From contig AP026541.1 in assembly GCA_026075535.2 (NCBI GenBank), positions 4,712,001-4,776,000 of the forward strand: a DNA stretch of 64,000 nt, written 5' to 3'. The position numbers and the translations under genes are program-made. This document shows positions 33,307 through 49,570 of this stretch, piece after piece. Every line of letters starts with the position of its first letter. Within the stretch, counting starts at the first letter, position 1. The notes under the pieces were generated by a model. That model saw only the letters and a list, made by a program, of their open reading frames with translations. It did not search any database and had not been told where the DNA came from. The DNA comes from Tricholoma matsutake (Eukaryota > Basidiomycota > Agaricomycetes > Agaricales > Tricholomataceae).

Positions 33307-34945
33307 ATGATCACTCCCCGTTTCTCTTGCACTCAGACATCAAAGTCCCTCATAATCTCAATATACTGTCCATCTGTTCGCGTACGCTGCTTCAAAAACA
33401 TCCATTCTCCATACACTGATCATTGCTCAAGTAGGCTGCAGATCTTGAAGTTCATGTCGATGAAACCTTGGTCTCGGTTCATGTAAACCCGTATTATCTA
33501 CGCCTAAATTTCTCAAACTCCCTTGTGGAAGACGATTTCTCATCCGCCCAATATGATCCCAGCTCAGGTTATCTGACGCTCACCTTGAGTAAGGTAATCC
33601 CAGGCCAGGAGTTCAAAGATCTGGATCTTTTGGTGAAACTGTTGGCTCCGCGACCCGCAGTTCCACAGCCTTTGATAGAAGTCATCTCAGAAGACCAAGC
33701 ATCTAATAAGGATCAAGATTTGATTGCACGAACTGAGGCGCTTTCCTTGGAACGCGATGAAATCCTGCAAGGTACGACCGATGAATTACCTAACGATGAA
33801 ACCCGAGACGATTCGAGAATATTAGCGGCTCAGAATGACTGGCAGTTACCTCAATCTATCACCGAAATTCCGTTGGATATAACCATGCAAAAGCAATACG
33901 GCTTTCTTGATCTGCATTCTGGCTACTTCAAGCATGTTGCACATACAGAAAATGAAGTCAATGAACTTGAGTCTGATGCAGAATCATGTACCGTCTCTCA
34001 ACGGCGCGAAAGGAGGCTAAGACACGAAAATGACAAATGGGACGAAGAATATTACACGTGAGATAATGCTTGCTGCCTTTCCTAGTTGTTTATTCAAAAT
34101 CGTGTAGGGCGGATTATGCAGACGACGAACAGATAATCGAGTTACTCAAATGGAAGCACCCATACGCCGCAAATACCGGGAACTTTCATTACACCGATGA
34201 AGAAAACGCTGCAATGCTGCGCTTACCACGGAAAGAGTGTTCGTACAGTCTAATTCTACATCAGCGGTTTCAAAATTATCTTCCTTAGACCTTCCGACTT
34301 CAACGCAGACTCATAATCTTTACCTCACGCTTCTTAGCTTACTCTTTTCTTACGCGTACGAATGTCGTACAACTCAACACGATCCTACGCCCGAGAGTGC
34401 GTGGACGCTCGCGACGCTCATTCCTGCCTTTTCAGCGCTAGATCCTCCTAATCTCACGGTGGTGAATCCCCTCGTTTTCTCAACAGGCGAGCTTTCTCAG
34501 ATTCTGGCAACGTCATATCGCCGTTCTCTAGCATTTCCGTTGTATCGCTCGTGGATTCTGGCTGAGGCTTGTCGAATGGATGTTGCCCAGCTATTATCCA
34601 AAGGCAAACGAACTGTTGTTCGATGTCTGCTCGAGATGAAAAACATTCTTGATCACCATGAAGTGTATTATGTGTACAGCAAAATCTGGTTGGATGATTT
34701 TTGTGTGTGGACTCAAGCTTATGCTAGGTATGTATGCCGTTCATGCTGCTTGACCGTTTGGGGCTAACAATCGCTATAGTGACGATGTCATGGTAAGCTT
34801 GGGGAGGCATGTGTCGAAGCTCGAGATGAATAAGGCTTTGATTGGCTGGAACATTGAACAGCTGGAAGCTGCCGCAGATTTAGGAGGAGCGGAAGAACGT
34901 GACAGCGATAGCGATGACGAGACTAGCGATGGAAGTAACCAATAG
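33307..34945 (+). CDS. SHQ1: H/ACA RNP assembly factor SHQ1
   Basis: Chaperone that holds dyskerin/Cbf5 before H/ACA snoRNP assembly. The start at 33307 gives MITPRFSCTQTSKSLIISIY and, after an intron, AADLEVHVDETLVSVHVNPY, the p23/CS-like N-terminal domain. A linker holds IPLDITMQKQYGFLDLHSGYF. The Shq1 helical domain follows over several exons: RLRHENDKWDEEYYT, ADYADDEQIIELLKWKHPY, HNLYLTLLSLLFSYAYECRT and LVFSTGELSQILATSYRRSLAFPLYRSW. The last exon gives DDVMVSLGRHVSKLEMNKALIGWNIEQLE and an acidic Ser/Asp tail. About 485 residues. The join near 34235, between the exon ending PRKE and that with NLYLTL, is approximate. It is head to head with TRP2 (113 bp). Confidence 0.9.
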
Positions 34946-36728
34946 CTATACATGACTTACTATCAATTAGCATACAGCATTCCACAACCTTCTGACTTGC
35001 AACGGCCGAAAACAGGTATAAGTACTAGTACGTTTGTAACGCCTTGAAAGAAATGATAGTCTATCGCACTTATGATTACTTGCCGATTCCAGACCGTCCC
35101 ATGTGATTTCCTAGTCACTATTAACTGCAGGGACATTTGCGGGTTGTTACTTCTGATTTAATGCAGCCTGGGCAGAGACTGGCCAAGTACTTCGTCGGCG
35201 GAACGTCCATTGGGTGTAGTCGACTTGTGACGCTGGTGCTAGGCGAGAATAGGCCGCGATGGGATATCTCCAGCGACGTGGTACCCATCGTGTTACATGA
35301 TCAATATCAATCTTGCCACCTGCTTGATCGACTATGTAGACAACAAACTATAACCGGGATTCGATATTTGGCGCTAGGTAGTAATCAAGAAGCTTTCTCG
35401 GAATAATTTCCCTTATTGACGACGTCGCCGTAGTCATCGGAACACTCTCAAACAGGACGCGCGTCATACACCACACTAGTCTTCTCTAGTCTACTCTCGC
35501 TGTGGTGGCATACCTGTATCACCGCCCAGGCCGCGGCGCGTGACAACAAAGTCCGGAGAGTCGTAGTACCCATGTGCATGTACATTTATTCTCCAGCTTC
35601 TGCTATTGTCCTGTATCTCGCTTATCTACGAAGAGCCGACCAGGTAGTCGGTATTCCATCTCCATCACGGTTTTTGAACTTCAAAGTTGGCCCTCGGCAC
35701 GGAATACTGTAGCACCTTAATCCACAATATGACCGGTTGTGGCATACTTCCTCGTACACGCATCTCCAGCTGCCAATGTACATTTCTATGACATCAAATT
35801 TTCGAGCCTCAGTGCATCTCGTGAGCACTCCAGAGTCGAGAACTTCAAGGAATGCCTATGATATAAGTACGTCCTGGGTCGGCTTCCGAGTTCCCGGTTG
35901 ATGTTTTAAGGTTACCCTTCATGCATGATGTGCAGATTCCAGGTTATAGATATAATCGATCAAGTTTGTTTTGGACGTGCGGACAACAACCTAAATTAGA
36001 CAAGAAGCATACTTCAGCGAATTTATCATTCGAAGCCATCTGCACATGTCAATGTCATGGTCATGCAAGAAGACCTGCTGCTGCCAAACCAAATTGCACC
36101 CGTGAGACTCATGGGTACCGACCTTTTTTTGGTTGTCGCCAGCTCAATAAACCTTTGACTGGGGAAGTGCAAAATTTCTGTACAGCTTTTCGCGAGTGAG
36201 AGGGCGAGGAGTCAGCCAAGCCCAAAATATTACTCGCAGCATATTCTTGTCCAGACCACGCGATATGCTGTGATCTTGAAATCTGATGATATGTTCTCAT
36301 TGACGTAGGCTGTCAGCAAATATCAGTACTACGAGTGCGTTTGAACGTCAGCGTACACGACAGACTGTGATAAAACGCTCAGTGTCCTATGATGACATGA
36401 TGTAGCGTCCGACAAGATATCACAGAAGTATTCTGATCGGAATCCTAACTTATCTCGGGAACGAACTATAGAAAGCAAGAAAGACTAAGCAAACGCGACG
36501 CCCGACGGCATACTGAATATACACCACTGATCTTTAGGGTGATACGAGAGTCTAATCCAGCTTCTATACTCCTAGACTGCACACAAGAATCCACGAGTCT
36601 ACGCACAAGCTCAAAATAGTTTCAATGGAATTCCCCGATACGAAGGCAAGACGAGCGGTGAAAGAGATCAAGCGGGCAGTCCAGGAGGTACAAATAAATA
36701 TATGAGCTGTACGGTCACGGTGCATATG
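34946..36728. other. Largest intergenic gap, no gene recognised
   Basis: 1783 bp separate the 3' ends of SHQ1 and the SLC35F6-like gene. Two open frames with ATG on the plus strand (35161-35406, 81 codons; 35921-36199, 92 codons, Cys/His-rich) have no recognisable domain, no intron context and no family resemblance. I see no terminal repeats, transposase remnants, tRNA or satellite. By local standards, with convergent genes usually about 80-170 bp apart, the gap is unusually long. Confidence 0.45.
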
Positions 36729-38739
36729 TTATGCCGTTTGAGATTGTGATTGCCGATGTTGTATATGCTGGTTTTCCGGGACGACGTCGTACCCACCTTG
36801 ACCTAGGTCAGCTGGGAGCACAGCGGTCTCATCCAAGACGGAAGAGGAGAGTAGTTGATCGGATTCGTCTTCTTCATCAGTGATGCGAACAGGGGCGGCT
36901 GCAGGAGGCGGACCAGGAAGACACGCAGGACCTTTGACCAAGTTATTAAATAGAAACTAAAAAAGGAATGTCAAATATCGTTAAACGAGGATGAAAGAAA
37001 TTTATTACTGTGCCATATCTAGACGTAAAGGAAAGGAAGAGATGTGATTTATTGTTAGTTGCTGTATGTGTATAAATGAAATGGAAAGAAGACTCACACA
37101 AGCAACGTGAAGCCAGTCACCTGGAGGAGAGAGATGGGGAAAAGCAGCTTCTCCCATCCAAGGCCAAGACTGATGATCCAGATTGAAAGGGTCCTGCAGG
37201 TGTCAGTCAAGGACCGGGCGGTCGCGCTGACGTGTCGTGTAACACTTAATCCGAAGTAATTGAAAAGCGAGATACTGCATGCGATAGCTAAACCAGACCA
37301 AAGCACTGTGGGAGTGTCTACCATCTGGTGCCAGCCACGAGGCAGGTCAAAGAAGGGGGTTCGCGAGGCGATGGACGGAATAGAAAGGATAGGAATAAAC
37401 ATAATGATGGAAACAAAGCCGAAGAGGCCCTCATATCCAACGGCCACAAGAGGAGCAACAGAGTAGCGTGCTATATTAAGTATAATTGAAAAACGAATAA
37501 AGGTAAAGTTGCATTCCTTACCCATAATTTTTTCTGAATAGAGAAATATGTTAATAAAATATGTGACAACAAGGGCACCATAGATATACCTTCGACCACA
37601 AATTGAGTGGCAGTACTGACAGACAAAACACATAAATGATAATCAATCATGAGAAGACGGGTAAACATATTACTGACAAGATCTGAGCGAAGAGGACGAA
37701 GAAGACACCTTGAAGTTGTCGGTCAGTCAGATGACATCAACGGCAGACGTCGGCTTGAAAACTTACCGACAAGAACCTTGGTAACCTCGGGTTCTTCAGT
37801 TAACGTTTGAGGAGGCCGATCTGTGGCATGCGGCCCTGACAGGGATGGGAGCGGAGCGTCTTTGATGGCATCCTTGATGAGAGATCCGCTAAACCCCACC
37901 AGGCCCACGCCTGCCATCACAGTTATGAGAGAAACCCATCTATGTAACAAGGTGAGTCCGTCTAACAATAAACGATAAGTTGTGTTGCTACTAACTGATA
38001 AAGCCAAAGGCGGCGGCGAAGAAATATGACACTGAGAATGCCAACAAATAAGACGAGGGCCCCGCGGGTCATTTGATAGATAGAAACAGGAGTATAGAGA
38101 AGGCCAACATTCATTAACTGTGCTACGTGATGAGGAAAGAACATTGGGAGAAAACATGACCTACAGTTGTGCCAGTAAGATCACAGAGAGCAGGGATCCA
38201 CAAAAGCAGGACTTTCCAACCGGTGAGATTCTCAGATGACGAGGCAAGCTTATTGGTGACATGTTGGATATCAGATTCGAGTTGAGGGGCAGACGTATAA
38301 CGAGATGTTCGGGTCCTAAGCCAAGCATATAAAACCGGAAAGAAGCCTTGGATAAAAAAATAAAAAGAGGCACATGTGTATACATGTGGCGTGACTAACA
38401 AAACATCTCTCCGACTGAATCGGTTTGTTGGTGATGAATGTACAAAGAGAGGGGTGACTGGGACATACGAAACATTTGTAGGGTTTGCCAGACCGGTTGC
38501 TCATAGAGAACATGTTGACGTGGATCTGGATGTGAACAATTTTCCACGCATTGCATATCCTGGGGTATTGAATTAGGGGAAATGAGATGACAGGTAAGAT
38601 AAGTGAACCTGCCTGCCACTTGCTCCAGATAGAATTACTTGAACCCTGTTGGAAATTAGATTGATAGGAAGAGAAGAATGAAGCTTACTGTGATGATCAT
38701 TCCTGCTAGGAGGAATGGAATGTATAATGAGGAGGGCAT
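36729..38739 (-). CDS. SLC35F6-type drug/metabolite-superfamily membrane transporter
   Basis: Multi-span EamA/DMT-fold membrane protein related to animal SLC35F6 (C2orf18), a lysosomal/mitochondrial membrane protein with no firmly known substrate. The start at 38739 gives MPSSLYIPFLLAGMIIT, the first span, then GSSNSIWSKWQ-DMQCVENC. Landmarks in family order: WKVLLLWIPALCDLTGTTLMNVGLLYTPVS, IYQMTRGALVLFVGILSV, FLRRRLWLYQW, ITVMAGVGLVGFSG, QILSATQFVVEEKIM, VAVGYEGLFGFVSIIMFIPI, ISLFNYFGLSVTRHVSATARS and RTLSIWIISLGLGWEKL. About ten hydrophobic segments are seen. The C-terminal tail is Pro/Ala-rich then acidic, with a dileucine-like ESDQLLSS that could serve vacuolar sorting. About ten exons; the intron at 38560-38612 has a GC donor. 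Confidence 0.88.
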
Positions 38740-38875
38740 TGTTGGGGAGGAGAAGGAGTGTGACTAGTAACGGCTGTGACAAGAACCGGCGCTCCTAATT
38801 CCAATACCTTTAGCAGCTTTTAGCCAGATTGACTTAGTCCGATGCTCCCATCATCCTTCCCTTCCTCCCTCACGA

Positions 38876-40982
38876 ATGGTTCACCTCATCCTCTCCTCAA
38901 CAAAGGGTATCTTCTCATCATACCCCCTATATTCTTACTTACTTGCTATCATTCAAGGTAACCAGGGTCTACGCTACTTTCCTCACCTTGGCTATCTTGG
39001 TCTCACTCCAGTCAGAGTAGAAGGAAGTCTGTATTTGCCCTTTTTCTTCCTTCTTCTTTCCCTTATACTTCTCTCAAGTCGTACGAACAAAGCTCGACGA
39101 TGACGCCAAACAGCTTCTGGCAGAATCAATAACCGTATCTGTCAGGTGCTATGAAGCGCGCCTTGGACGCGTCGGTGTATTGCACTCCAATCTACTCGTC
39201 GACTTTACTCAAATTCTATGGTCAAAACCCGATGACGTCGATTATGCTTTAATCGACAATTTCGAATTCCCTTTTCGAATAAATATTCCTGCCAAAGTCT
39301 CCGGTTTCAGTACTGCCAGCTTCGTCGATTACCGCTGTACGTGGAGGGTGGAGGCAGGTGCGATATTTATTCTTTTCAGTTTGCATAGGACACCTCATAT
39401 CCTTGCTAGTCCTCAACCATGTTCCGTTATCAGCCCTGGGTTCTTGCCAAGTAAAACACTTCGAGCTTCCCCTCGTTCGGTTCGATCTACCTCCTTGCCT
39501 ACCGACTCCTCTTCTATCGTCTCGACCCACATTACGCCAACACACAACCAAGCCACGAGCCCCAACAGTACGATACCGCTTTTACCCCCCATCATCTCCC
39601 ATCGGGCCTCTAGACCTTGTGTCTATTCCCCTCTTCCTCGCACCATTAGACGATGCCGTCTCCATCCGCAGTGCTACTGTCATGATTGAACGTCGCCTTC
39701 AACTCAACGAAGTGAATAGTCAATTATCATCTCTGACAATACTCCAATCTTCCTCCCCTCTGTCTTCTTTTTCATCAACAGCACCATACCAAGAGCTTCC
39801 TGTCTTGTATCCCTCCGCATCTACAACGTCAGGATCATCCTCAATTAATACAGTCACTCCCCATACGATATATTCCTCCTCTATCGTTTCAGAAACTCAA
39901 CCCCTTCTTCATCCCTCTCAGCCACAGACATTATCCCAATCCCAAACACCTTCTAAAATAATCACTTCTCTTATTGTGGAAGCGGAATCCTCGGGTCAAT
40001 TTGTACGCGATGACGAAGGGGTGTGGAGCAAGACTCTAACGCTTCAATGGCCAGCCGCCAAATCCCATAGCCGATGGGCCATAGGTGAGACCATTCAATC
40101 AGATTTAGTATCTGTCAAGTTCTTTATTCGCATCAAGGTACGCCTCACATCGCTTCTAATTGACTAATGATGTCTATAGCTAACCGGGTCATCCAGATCA
40201 TCGTCTCCTCGCTTTACGGGACGGAATCACTCGAGCTCAAAGAGCAGGAGCTCCTCATCGTATCGACAAACGAGGGCGAGCGTAAGGTCGCCCTATCAAA
40301 ATATAATGAATTAATTAATAATAACACTCCTGGTCAATCTGCACGGTCCAAGTCCAAATCTCCACGACGGCCTTCTCGAGACCCTGACCTGCTTGATTTG
40401 CCCGCATCACCAGCACCACCCGGGAAACACAAGAATGGGTTTAATAGCACAGGAAGCGTTGCGGAAGACTCCGGTCGGCTCGGTGGGTCCAAGGTAGCTA
40501 CGCCATGGAGACGACCACACACGAGCGCAGGTCCGCGTGATAAGTCATTTGAGTTTGCGAGGAGGCCTGAGGCTGTATATGGGCGGGAACGCAATCCGAG
40601 CGGGTCTGGTGCCCATGTGAGTGCAAGCGAGAATATAGGGAGGCCTGGTACAAGCCAGAGCGAGGTGAAGCGGCGGAGCGGAATGGTTTCGAGGGGATAT
40701 TCATTCTTTTCCTCTCCGCGGGTTGGAATGGCGCTCAGTGCGAGTAGTGCTGGGACAAGTAGTGCGAGTGGGAGTGGAAGCAGGACGGCGAGTTCGAGCG
40801 GAAGTACGCCATCGAGTTTATCGTCACACGCTGGTCACGAGGACGATGGGGATCGCATGAAAGAATGGGAGGCAGAGCTAGTGAAGATCGAAATCCGGAG
40901 CCGAAGGTCGAGCGATATGCTCGGGTTCGCAGGCAGGAGGAAGCGGTCGACTGGGGCATCAATAGCTGGGAAGGAGAATTGA
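38876..40982 (+). CDS. Alpha-arrestin, LDB19/ART1-like
   Basis: Adaptor of the type that recruits HECT ubiquitin ligase Rsp5 to plasma-membrane transporters for endocytosis. Exon 1 (ATG 38876) and short exons give GNQGLRYFPHLGYLGLTPVRVEG, joined to IVRTKLDDDAKQLLAESITVSVRCYEARLG, the arrestin N-terminal sandwich. HSNLLVDFTQILWSKP and FEFPFRINIPAKVSGFSTASFVDYRCTWRVEAVL follow. The C-terminal sandwich includes GPLDLVSIPLFLAPLD, SATVMIERRLQLNE and VKFFIRIKIIVSSLYG, with LELKEQELLIVSTNE after an intron. A Ser/Gly-rich tail of about 200 residues ends in IAGKEN. I see no PPxY motif, which LDB19/ART1 proteins normally use to bind Rsp5; it may lie in a mis-assigned exon or be absent. About 620 residues. 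Confidence 0.8.
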
Positions 40983-41215
40983 CAGGTTCGACTTGTGATA
41001 ATTATTCTTCCATCGATGCTTTACTATTCGCCGTGTACAGCTCATCATTTCACGCGCAACAATACGTATCCTTTATACACACCTCCTTGTACACTCTGTT
41101 CACAGACGAGTATCGCGTCTCTGCTATATAGCATCTTGTGACTTATGACGTAACGCGATTTCTTACTACATAGTCACGGTGTTGAACCTTCTTGCTTCCT
41201 TGAACGTTGACCACG

Positions 41216-42049
41216 ATGGCAAGCTTTCCGTGGCTCAGATTCACCGGTGCTTCTGCTGGCCGTGAGTATTCTTTCATAGAATTTTATCCAATGCTTATGT
41301 TTGTGCTTCTTAAACTTTATGGCTCCCTCTGATATATTTATTAATTATACTCGCGGCACGGAACTCCTTTCATCATATGGATTGTATGATATGTGGTTTC
41401 GATGTGACCTGGGGCACATAGTTATGGCAATAGGCTATCTGCTTATGAAAGGTGCGCATTTTACGGTGCAGCGCGTGTTTCTGCCATCATTCAAGCGGAA
41501 TTTCACCTAAAACCCATCTCGATTTTTTGGTTTATCAGCAACGACCCCAACAGAAGAACAGCTGTACAACGTGAGTTAACTTCTTTTAGCCGAATGGCAT
41601 CTTCTGTACATGCGTGGACGTGGGCGCTCCAACTCTCCCTCGGCTCTTATTCGTCCTTCTTTCAGTTTGCATCACGAGATCTCTCTTTTTATGCTCCGTC
41701 TTATAATCATACTCATTTTTTCACGAAGGAGATGGCACCCGATCTGCGACGCAAGGTTGATGCTGCGCGCTCAGCTCGTTTAGCCCGAGAAGCAGAGATG
41801 AAGAAATTGGCGTCAGCACAGGTTAGTCAGAAGAACACCGGAGACTCCACACCGCCTGATCAGTGACATTGCCTTCATGCTGAAACTTGATTTACATCTC
41901 AACTTCTTTCCGTCTTCCCATCGGTCCATCACCGCTTATTCTGCTTATCTTCCTTTGTCGTCACGTTTATCGGTCAGGCTGTGTACGAAGCGAATTCGCA
42001 GGCCGCGAAACCCATATGGGCTGATACGCCACCTCCGGGTTCAAAGTAG
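41216..42049 (+). CDS. CBP4: Mitochondrial complex III assembly factor CBP4
   Basis: Small inner-membrane protein needed for cytochrome b maturation in bc1 complex assembly. Four exons separated by comparatively long introns (150-170 nt) encode 90 residues: MASFPWLRFTGASAG, LMAIGYLLMKATTPTEEQLYN, EMAPDLRRKVDAARSARLARE... and AVYEANSQAAKPIWADTPPPGSK. One membrane span (about residues 10-26) is followed by the family marker TTPTEEQL and the charged ELRRK helix; the PIW near the end also matches. The exons are too small to stand out individually, and phase agreement at all three joins supports the model. Confidence 0.85.
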
Positions 42050-42500
42050 TGTCGTTTGCTTTCAGTTGCTTTCCTTGCGCTAGCGCTCCCTTTGTTTTTC
42101 ATATGTATCACTTTGGGTTGACGTGACTTCTGTACTAGCCACTGAAAGATGCGATCGATCGATCACTGTTACGTATTCGTTAAGCTTCTTCCCCTTGCAC
42201 CTTGCGTGAATGAGAACTCAAGTCATTTCATAATTCTATTGAGTGTACCGGTGTCAAGCATTACGCAGACCGCTAAGAAGATGGAGATACCGGGGTCCGA
42301 AGAGGGTAGTACTGGGGAGTGTGAGCAGATTATTGAGTGGATTAAGAAACAGACACGGAATCTAACTAGGCTACAACAAAGTGCTGGCATTTAGCAAAAT
42401 AAGAGGTCGAGGATGGATTCGTGGAAGCGGTCGTTAATTCATCTACTTAATCGCTTCCTATGAAACACCGCCTTCGAAAATGGCGGGAGGAATACGGTGT
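42050..42500. other. Intergenic with a short coding-like stretch
   Basis: 451 bp between CBP4 and SIP5, which converge. From about 42269 to the stop codon at 42394 one plus frame reads TAKKMEIPGSEEGSTGECEQ then IIEWIKKQTRNLTRLQQSAGI, a charged, amphipathic, protein-like sequence preceded by an acceptor-like ACGCAG. I cannot find a convincing upstream exon, so no gene is called. Confidence 0.35.
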
Positions 42501-44476
42501 TCACAGAGTCATGTGTTCATCAGAGGCTGCATCCGAGCGTAGTAACGGCTCGTGGTCAAATGGGGACTCTGGTGACGAAGGCAAGTGATCGTATGAAGAC
42601 GATAGAAAAGTAGGGGCATCCACTGATACTGCCGACGCCGGTTGGTGAGGAGAGGTATCTTGCTGTTGCGAAAGATGCTGATTTTGCTTTGGAATGTCAG
42701 TGAATATGCGCGGTGGGACAGAATCGTTGAGAATACTGGGTGTCGAGGGCCCGACTATAGCTTCTCCATTAGCCACAGCCCCATTGACATTGATGGAAAC
42801 GTGGTGTCTGCCACCTAAGAATGCGCTGGCCGTGGAAGCCGAGCTTATAGCAGCACTTAAAGTACTGTATGGAGTTGGAGAAGGTGTCCGACGGCGCCGT
42901 GAAGATGTTGCGTCTTCGTTCAGGTGAGTTGATGTATGGTTTCCTAGAGGAGGTGGCGTCCGACTTGAAGAGAATGAAGACAACAAAGAGCTTCTTTGGG
43001 AGCTTGAAGAATCTCGTGGAGCAGAAGGGCTAGAGGACAGGGGGGTGACAACAGATGGAGACGATGAGAGACTCGTGGAGCCAGACGGATGAGCTTGCGA
43101 CGGAGTAGGACCAGGGCCTGGTGAGAATTGTGTGTCTGAAGAAACTTCACCTTCGGATCGAGCTTCAGCTGCGGCCTCCTTCTTCTTTTCCGCTTCTTTA
43201 CGCTGATGCTCCTCGTGATCAATCATGGAAAGTCTCATCGCTTCCATAAGCATAAGCTGCAATGAAGCACCCGGTTAAGCCTCCGAAATCAGGCGGCAGG
43301 AAATAAACTCACTTCTTCAAGATCTTGACCACCCATCCCCATAAATTGTTCAAAATTCTGATTCTGAGCTGCCTGTTGCCGTCTTCGGTTTCGTCTGCTC
43401 CCTGTATCTACGCCTTCAGCAGCAGCTTCTTCTGGACTTAAAGCGTGTACCCGGCCGCTTGTCACACCAACCGGAATAAGTCGGTCCCCAACTTGTCGCA
43501 TTATGATTCGTCTGTTAGCACGTCGAGTGACCGCAGCCTGAACCGCCGCAAGCTTAGCCTCCCAGTCAGGGCGAATATGATCTACAAAAGATGCGAAAGA
43601 TGGGACAACTGTTAGAGGATAATCCATTGTACTGAAGGTGGATGTATGCTTGCCTATTGTTACAACCTCTGGACTATCAGCACCAAAACTTCTCTGACGT
43701 CGCTTGTGAGTGGGATATGAGAGAGACGACTCAGAAGCCTTTACAGAATCAGCCCACGCCGGTGCCTATGAAAGCACGGAGCCGAGATATAAGAGTCAAA
43801 TAGGTGGGGAGTAAGTTCAAACAACTGACTGCGACATCAGAACCAATGCCAGAACGCCAGGGTGGGGGTACATAAACTACCCCGAAGTTATCTTGCACAC
43901 AATACGGGCATGCGGCAGGTTCGGAAACAAGATGGGTGGTTGTAGGCTCGATACGTTTAATCTGCACAAAGCACTCTGTACATATCGCTTGGTCACAGCA
44001 TCTGGAGTGATTAATATTTGGAGGGTAGTACTGCATATTCAAAAAAGATAAGTCAAGCCCACGATATGAGTGTATCGGCGCACCAGAAAACAGATCGGAC
44101 ATTCAACGGCACCCCTGTATATAGCGGCCTCTGGCTTACTGGGCTCTTTCAAAGTATTAGGTCGCTTGTTGTGACTTGACTTTGCTGAGGAAGTGTACGA
44201 TGACAAAGGCGCCTCAATGCGCGTGACGGTTTCGTGACCGTCTGGACCAACGGTTGGAAGTTCTTTTCTCGCAGCGAGCACCTGGTCGTCATCCCAAGAT
44301 TCATCGTACTCTTCGAGAGGGCGGTAGAAAGGAGCGAGCCTGCGTGCACATATAAGTTGAGAAACGATTGCTTGATTCCAGTCCCGTGGGCCTGTATATA
44401 CGCCCTGCGGAGTGAGTTGACCTCCGTCTGCAGTCTCATCGTGATGGCGTCCAGACGAAGAAGCGCTATTACCCAT
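42501..44476 (-). CDS. SIP5: SIP5-like zinc-finger protein
   Basis: Homologue of yeast Sip5, which binds both Snf1 kinase and the Reg1/Glc7 phosphatase. The start at 44476 gives MGNASASS-like sequence ([19 protein letters not shown]), a possible N-myristoylation site. After a [14 protein letters not shown] segment comes the finger [35 protein letters not shown], then EPAACPYC and [11 protein letters not shown]; the Cys pairs are complete once spliced. Then [21 protein letters not shown] with [14 protein letters not shown], and [30 protein letters not shown], a UIM-like helix typical of the family. The last exon is Ser/Pro-rich and disordered, ending EHMTL. About 590 residues, five or six exons. 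Confidence 0.88.
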
Positions 44477-48356
<3,880 letters not shown>

Positions 48357-48653
48357 GTGATGCATGTTAATTATAGATGTACTTCCTAATAGAGGATGCA
48401 ATTATATTATAACGCATAACTTATTCACCTCCTGAAAAGAGAATAAGCGTGTGCCACTGGTGACGAAATTTACATAATTGTTGATAGGCCGCATAAGAAC
48501 CGACTGCCTCGTTTTTCTTACACCTGTTTTCCTCGTTTCTTTGGTTTCCTTGTCCTCTGCGATTCATTCATTCATTGGACTATACGTGTGCTTACAAGCC
48601 AACTTCATATCACACTCCCTGCGCATCGATCTCACTAATTACTTAATTGAACG

Positions 48654-49570
48654 ATGCGCCTTTTTACATCAGCTATCACCGCTCTCATATCCCTTTCTTT
48701 TCTGCACGTTGCGTCTGCAGATCTCCTTGCTATAGAGCCGTCTCTTAGAAGGCGTCACGTTGGTTTATCCAGCTCGCGAGTGGGCCGGGGGCTTGAGAAA
48801 CGGTTCGACAATGCCAGATTCACATTTTACACTGCAGGGCAAGGCGCTTGCGGAAAAGTTAATTCGAATAGTGATTTCGTGAGTGACATCGTTTTTCACC
48901 TTGTCGACTATTCACTATATGCATCGTATGTGATGTAGATTGTTGCCCTGAACAGTGCGGTGAGCTTAATTTATTCGAGGGGACGAACAAGTGGCTGAGG
49001 CTGACATTGAACAGCAATACGCAGGTGGAGCCCACTGCTTCGAGATGATCACTATTCAATACCAGGGCAAAACTTGTCAAGCCCAAATCGTGGACGAGGT
49101 TTGCCTGGTTAAACTCGAAGATTGACATTGAGCTCATCAAACAAAATTAGTGCCCTGGCTGTCCAGTTGGTGGTCTGGATTTTTCCGCTGGTCTGTTCGG
49201 CTTCTTTGCACCCGAGTCTGCGGGCGTACTCTATGGTTCTTGGACTTTCGGATCGGGCAATCCTCAGACGCCCCAGTCAACGTCGACACCCCAGCCCCAG
49301 CCCTCGCCAAAACCATCGACTACATGGTCTACATCGACTACATCAACCACCTATAAGTTTTCTACCACTTCTACGACATCTTATTCTTCACAGTTGGCGA
49401 GTAGTACAACATCGGCTTCGACTAGTAGTAGCACATCATATTCTACATCCAGTGCTGCTGCAAGTTCTTCGACGAGCACGCCAACAGCTATTCCGACAGA
49501 TGTCATTAGTCAGATCTATATGATCATGATAGGCATGGGAGAACTTGCAGTTGTGGCAGGCAGCAGTTGA
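48654..49570 (+). CDS. Secreted double-psi beta-barrel (expansin/RlpA-like) protein, copy 1
   Basis: Predicted secreted protein of about 250 residues. A signal peptide (MRLFTSAITALISLSFLHVASA) and a propeptide end in EKR before FDNARFTFYTAGQGACG, a likely Kex2 cleavage site. The double-psi barrel has the aromatic/Cys start FTFYTAGQGACGKVNSNSDF, the strand IVALNSA, HCFEMITIQYQGK, then IVDECPGCPVGGLDFSAGLF, with the conserved DEC-x2-CP. A Ser/Thr-rich linker of about 90 residues and a short hydrophobic end (IYMIMIGMGELAVVAGSS) follow. It resembles fungal barwin-like/riboflavin-aldehyde-forming-enzyme-like proteins. Catalytic Asp/His of true endoglucanase-45 enzymes is not demonstrable, so wall loosening or a structural role is only inferred. 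Four introns. Confidence 0.8.

Noticed and set aside
35161..36199. Two plus-strand frames (81 and 92 codons) in the 1.8-kb gap
   Set aside because: No recognisable motifs and no intron context; lengths expected by chance at this base composition.
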